Part shown: positions 38,463-40,615 of the stretch, in pieces
How the letters are laid out: every line of letters starts with the position of its first letter
Position numbering within the stretch: position 1 is the stretch's first letter
Source: JAGOPB01 sp964606295
GTDB taxonomy: Bacteria > Patescibacteriota > Minisyncoccia > Phycocordibacterales > UBA9973
DNA length: 40,615 nucleotides
Direction: 5' to 3'
Assembly: GCA_964606295.1 (NCBI GenBank)
Contig: CAZSFR010000003.1
Coordinates: forward strand, 1-40,615
Program-made: the position numbers and the translations under genes
Notes under the pieces: generated by a model
What the model saw: the letters and a program-made list of their open reading frames with translations, nothing else
Databases searched by the model: none
Told to the model about the DNA's origin: nothing

Positions 38463-39238
38463 TGAAAAAAGATAAAAGAACATTTTCAATAGTTGTGTTC
38501 ATCGTGATGATTGGTCTTGCCGTGATACTTTTGGTCAAGAATAATTTTCAAACAACTCATGTGGCGAAACAAGAACAGAACACAGAAAATAATAGTAGCC
38601 AGGCAGTGACATATGCTGACATTTCTATTACAGAATCCAATGATTATGCCACGGTGATGGGTGTTTACCCGCGCTTCGAAAATGCAGGAGATGCATTCAA
38701 CAATACTATTTCAACTTTCGTACAAGGTATCACGAGAGATCATTTGGGTATTGCAGAAGAAAATTGGAATACTCGCATTGATACAGACAGCACCCAGACG
38801 GTGCCGAGCGATGCAGACAAGTTTCCACTTGAGATGAGTTATGAAGTTATTCAAGCGAATACTGATTTCGTGAGCGTGCTCGTTCGCTATGGTGGTTATC
38901 AAGGAGGAGCGCATGGCTATGAGAATACTGTTTCATTTAATTATGATATTAAGAACAAAAAGATGATGACGCTCGCAGATCTTTTCCCAAATGACGCTAC
39001 ATATCTGGAAACTATTTCGTCTTTTTCAGAGTCCAATCTCATCGCTATGTTTAAGGCAAAAGAGGGGACAGAAAGACTGGATGACTTCTTCGTTGAGATG
39101 ATAGAAACTGGCACAATGGCGGAAGTAGATAACTATAAGGTATTCACCTTCACCGATGACGTGATTACGCTCTACTTCGGTGAATATCAAGTTGCTCCGT
39201 ATGTGTACGGTCCGCAAAAAGTAGTATTTTCTCGCTAG
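38462..39238 (+). CDS. membrane-anchored DUF3298/DUF4163-type protein
   Basis: 258 aa. One N-terminal helix (about 8-26) and an external domain. Residues 50-140 fit DUF4163 (DISITESNDYATVMGVYPRFE ... FNNTISTFV), and 150-256 fit DUF3298 (VLVRYGGYQGGAHGYENTVSFNYDIKNKKMMTLADLF ... VTFYFGEYQVAPYVYGP pattern). This pair occurs at the sensor end of RsiV-type anti-sigma factors and in the deacetylase PdaC; in RsiV it binds lysozyme. Here there is no sigma-binding or deacetylase domain, so a lysozyme- or wall-binding protein is a guess. Coupled to the MGMT gene (TAATG). Confidence 0.85.
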   Translation: MKKDKRTFSIVVFIVMIGLAVILLVKNNFQTTHVAKQEQNTENNSSQAVTYADISITESNDYATVMGVYPRFENAGDAFNNTISTFVQGITRDHLGIAEENWNTRIDTDSTQTVPSDADKFPLEMSYEVIQANTDFVSVLVRYGGYQGGAHGYENTVSFNYDIKNKKMMTLADLFPNDATYLETISSFSESNLIAMFKAKEGTERLDDFFVEMIETGTMAEVDNYKVFTFTDDVITLYFGEYQVAPYVYGPQKVVFSR

Positions 39239-39242
39239 AGAG

Positions 39243-40232
39243 TTAGCTGTATTTGTACCACTTGCGGTCGAGGCTCAACTTGCCACCACCTGTGATGAAT
39301 ATTGCAGAGAGAATTCCAAACAATGTTATGTGAGAATAAACATCTTCTCGGAAGAAGAAAAAAGTTGTCGTCACCACAAAAAATGCGATCATGGCTGTCA
39401 GGCGTGTATGGAATCCTACGAGTAGGAATACTCCTACGATGAGCTCTATTGCTCCTACCGCCATCACCCACATTGCGGATGAGACAGGAATCGCAGATGT
39501 CAGATTGTATGTCTTCACGACTTCTAACATCAAATGCGGATTGAGAAATTTTTCAAACAATGCGAGAAATATGAGCGATGTACCCATACCGATGCGTAGT
39601 ATAAAAGGCACGTATTGTTTGAGAGACTGAAGTGACATGCGCCTGAGTCCGATGATGTCGTCTATACCTGGTCGTGCATTGTCGAGAACGAGGAGCGCCA
39701 AACCGCCAGCAAGAAATTCAAAATTTCCTATAAGATAGCTATCTTGGAGTATAGCCGCGAGCGCAAGACCTGAGGCAATAACTGCACAGGGGACGAGGAG
39801 AAAGCCCGCGAGCATTGCAAATCCTGTGGCTATTTCAATCGACGCAATCAATCCTAGATTTTCGATAGGGAAGACAGGAGAAATGAGCACTCCTTTGGCG
39901 CCTGCACCAATAAGTGCGATACCAAGCGAGAGGCGGAGAATCCATGGGAGGAATTCACCGTATGAGCGCAATCGAGTCGTAACTATTTCTATGTGATGTT
40001 CAAGAAAATAATTTTTGTGTGAAAGCCAATAGAGGATTAATACAAGAACAATAGTGAGGACAATAAGTGCGATATTGGACGGATCACGTAGTGCGCTCCA
40101 GAGGAATGCAAAGTCTGTCCCACGGTTTTTTGCTATATCCTCGACCGGAACGACGTATCCGACATGAGCGCTTGCGAAAGAAGGGATGATGGAGAGCGCA
40201 AAGAAAGCGAATAAATATTTGACTATTTTCAT
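39243..40232 (-). CDS. DoxX-like polytopic membrane protein with signal peptide
   Basis: 329 aa. N-terminal signal-like segment with an ASA-H cleavage motif (SIIPSFASAHVGYVV), a membrane helix at about 53-70, then about seven more helices. The part from about 215 onward reads as DoxX (YVPFILRIGMGTSLIFLALFEKFLNPHLM ... WVMAVGAIELIVGVFLLVGFHTRLTAMIAFFVVTTTF), and a similar unit earlier (LPWILRLSLGIALIGAGAKGVL ... ASIEIATGFAMLAGFLLVPCAVIASGL) suggests an internal duplication. DoxX proteins are linked to quinone or sulfur redox chemistry in some organisms; role here unknown. Stop lies 4 bases from the convergent gene's stop. Confidence 0.85.
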   Translation of the reverse strand: MKIVKYLFAFFALSIIPSFASAHVGYVVPVEDIAKNRGTDFAFLWSALRDPSNIALIVLTIVLVLILYWLSHKNYFLEHHIEIVTTRLRSYGEFLPWILRLSLGIALIGAGAKGVLISPVFPIENLGLIASIEIATGFAMLAGFLLVPCAVIASGLALAAILQDSYLIGNFEFLAGGLALLVLDNARPGIDDIIGLRRMSLQSLKQYVPFILRIGMGTSLIFLALFEKFLNPHLMLEVVKTYNLTSAIPVSSAMWVMAVGAIELIVGVFLLVGFHTRLTAMIAFFVVTTTFFFFREDVYSHITLFGILSAIFITGGGKLSLDRKWYKYS

Positions 40233-40296
40233 ACACTCAAATTATAGCTCTTTGAGGATTTGAAACAAAACGATGTGTGCATATCTAGAATTTGGG

Positions 40297-40331
40297 TAAT
40301 AAAAAAAGCTTTGTCTTGCGTACAAAGCTTT
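40297..40331 (-). terminator. terminator of the edge gene
   Basis: AAAGCTTTGT and ACAAAGCTTT, perfect 10-bp stem (40305-40314 with 40322-40331) and a 7-nt loop; on the minus strand it is followed by seven T. It starts 18 bases after the stop of the minus-strand gene at 40350. Confidence 0.88.
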
Positions 40332-40349
40332 GGATATTTTGGTCTCGGG

Positions 40350-40615
40350 TTACATACCCCCACCACCTTTTTTAGGTTTTGTAATCCTGTTTGCCGGCGG
40401 CTGGGCAGTTTTGTTTTCTGCCAATTCTTTTTTTAGCCTGTCGATTTCCCTCTGTAGGTCGACTTCTTTATCAATTTTTTTCGCAGGGTCTTCCTTTCCC
40501 TGCACATTAATTGATTTTTTGATGGTATCTTTTTTACTTAGAGATACCCACCCTTGGTTGTTGGCAACAACTAAGCCGATACCAACAATTACCACAACTG
40601 TGGCAATAAAGAAAT
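40350..40615 (-). CDS. single-pass membrane protein, 5' end beyond the window
   Basis: The frame is open to the right edge, entering as FFIATVVVIVGIGLVVANN, a membrane helix, so the start lies outside; a GTG inside the helix at 40595 is not a likely start. After the helix come a polar stretch, a short coiled coil (KEVDLQREIDRLKKELAEN) and a Pro/Lys-rich tail ending KKGGGGM. No family recognised. Its own terminator follows. Confidence 0.65.
   Translation of the reverse strand, partial: FFIATVVVIVGIGLVVANNQGWVSLSKKDTIKKSINVQGKEDPAKKIDKEVDLQREIDRLKKELAENKTAQPPANRITKPKKGGGGM

Noticed and set aside
1..40615. Alternative genetic code with TGA read as glycine
   Set aside because: dnaG, the sortase gene, the DUF1653 gene and others end in TGA at the expected protein length.
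1..40615. CRISPR arrays, intact insertion sequences or prophage
   Set aside because: No regularly spaced identical repeats, transposase or phage structural gene seen. The only direct repeats are protein-domain repeats and the 11-bp units.

Overview
The window looks like a chromosomal segment of a Candidate Phyla Radiation bacterium (Patescibacteria, probably a Parcubacteria-type lineage). Signs are the short single-domain housekeeping proteins (RpoB about 1060 aa, a 418-aa ProRS lacking the editing insertion), the multi-copy Cys-rich 'METR.CQ.C' zinc-ribbon proteins typical of these genomes, tightly packed operons, and an almost complete absence of Shine-Dalgarno motifs before start codons. 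TGA is used as an ordinary stop (dnaG, the sortase gene, the DUF1653 gene), so the code is standard rather than the TGA=Gly code of Gracilibacteria. The lineage call is inference from protein style; no 16S rRNA is present.

Layout: (1) 1-3649, three tandem zinc-ribbon genes, the first cut by the window edge. (2) 3650-3937, a regulatory gap with a good promoter and a terminator-like hairpin, then one long co-oriented block rpoB-rpoC-dnaG-rpoD ending at a strong terminator (13964-13992). (3) 13790-14500, an erosion scar: an internally deleted fourth zinc-ribbon copy and the C-terminal half of an ornithine cyclodeaminase gene. (4) 14531-17294, divergent DsbA-like oxidoreductase, GT2 glycosyltransferase and a membrane-anchored thioredoxin-like protein. 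(5) 17300-20460, an accessory/regulatory zone: a four-helix membrane protein, an orphan C-terminal fragment, a solo PAS protein, an ECF-type sigma factor, a broken RelA/SpoT-type (p)ppGpp synthetase and a small zinc protein. (6) 20340-27994, a two-component system preceded by 11-bp phased repeats, then a surface module: small membrane protein, thrombospondin-type-3 protein with an LAQTG sorting tail, sortase, a translationally coupled 57-aa membrane protein, and a membrane CAP-domain protein. (7) tRNA-Thr(UGU) and rpsB-tsf-membrane protein on the minus strand. (8) A tight operon proS-mreB-mreC-tgt-DUF202-DUF1653. (9) uvrB with an in-frame palindromic insertion, a minimal MGMT-domain protein, a DUF3298-type protein, a DoxX-type membrane protein and a 5'-truncated anchored protein at the edge.

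How the genes fit together: the rpoBC-dnaG-rpoD block unites core RNA polymerase, principal sigma factor and primase in one apparent transcription unit. The two-component system, sortase and its LAQTG client, CAP protein, GT2 enzyme and DsbA-like proteins together suggest investment in a modified cell surface, as expected of an episymbiont. The best leads for something undescribed are the tandem zinc-ribbon family with its internal duplications, the sortase/TSP3/CAP cluster, the palindromes inserted in frame in uvrB and the CAP gene, the altered base pocket of Tgt, and the widespread leaderless-type promoters.
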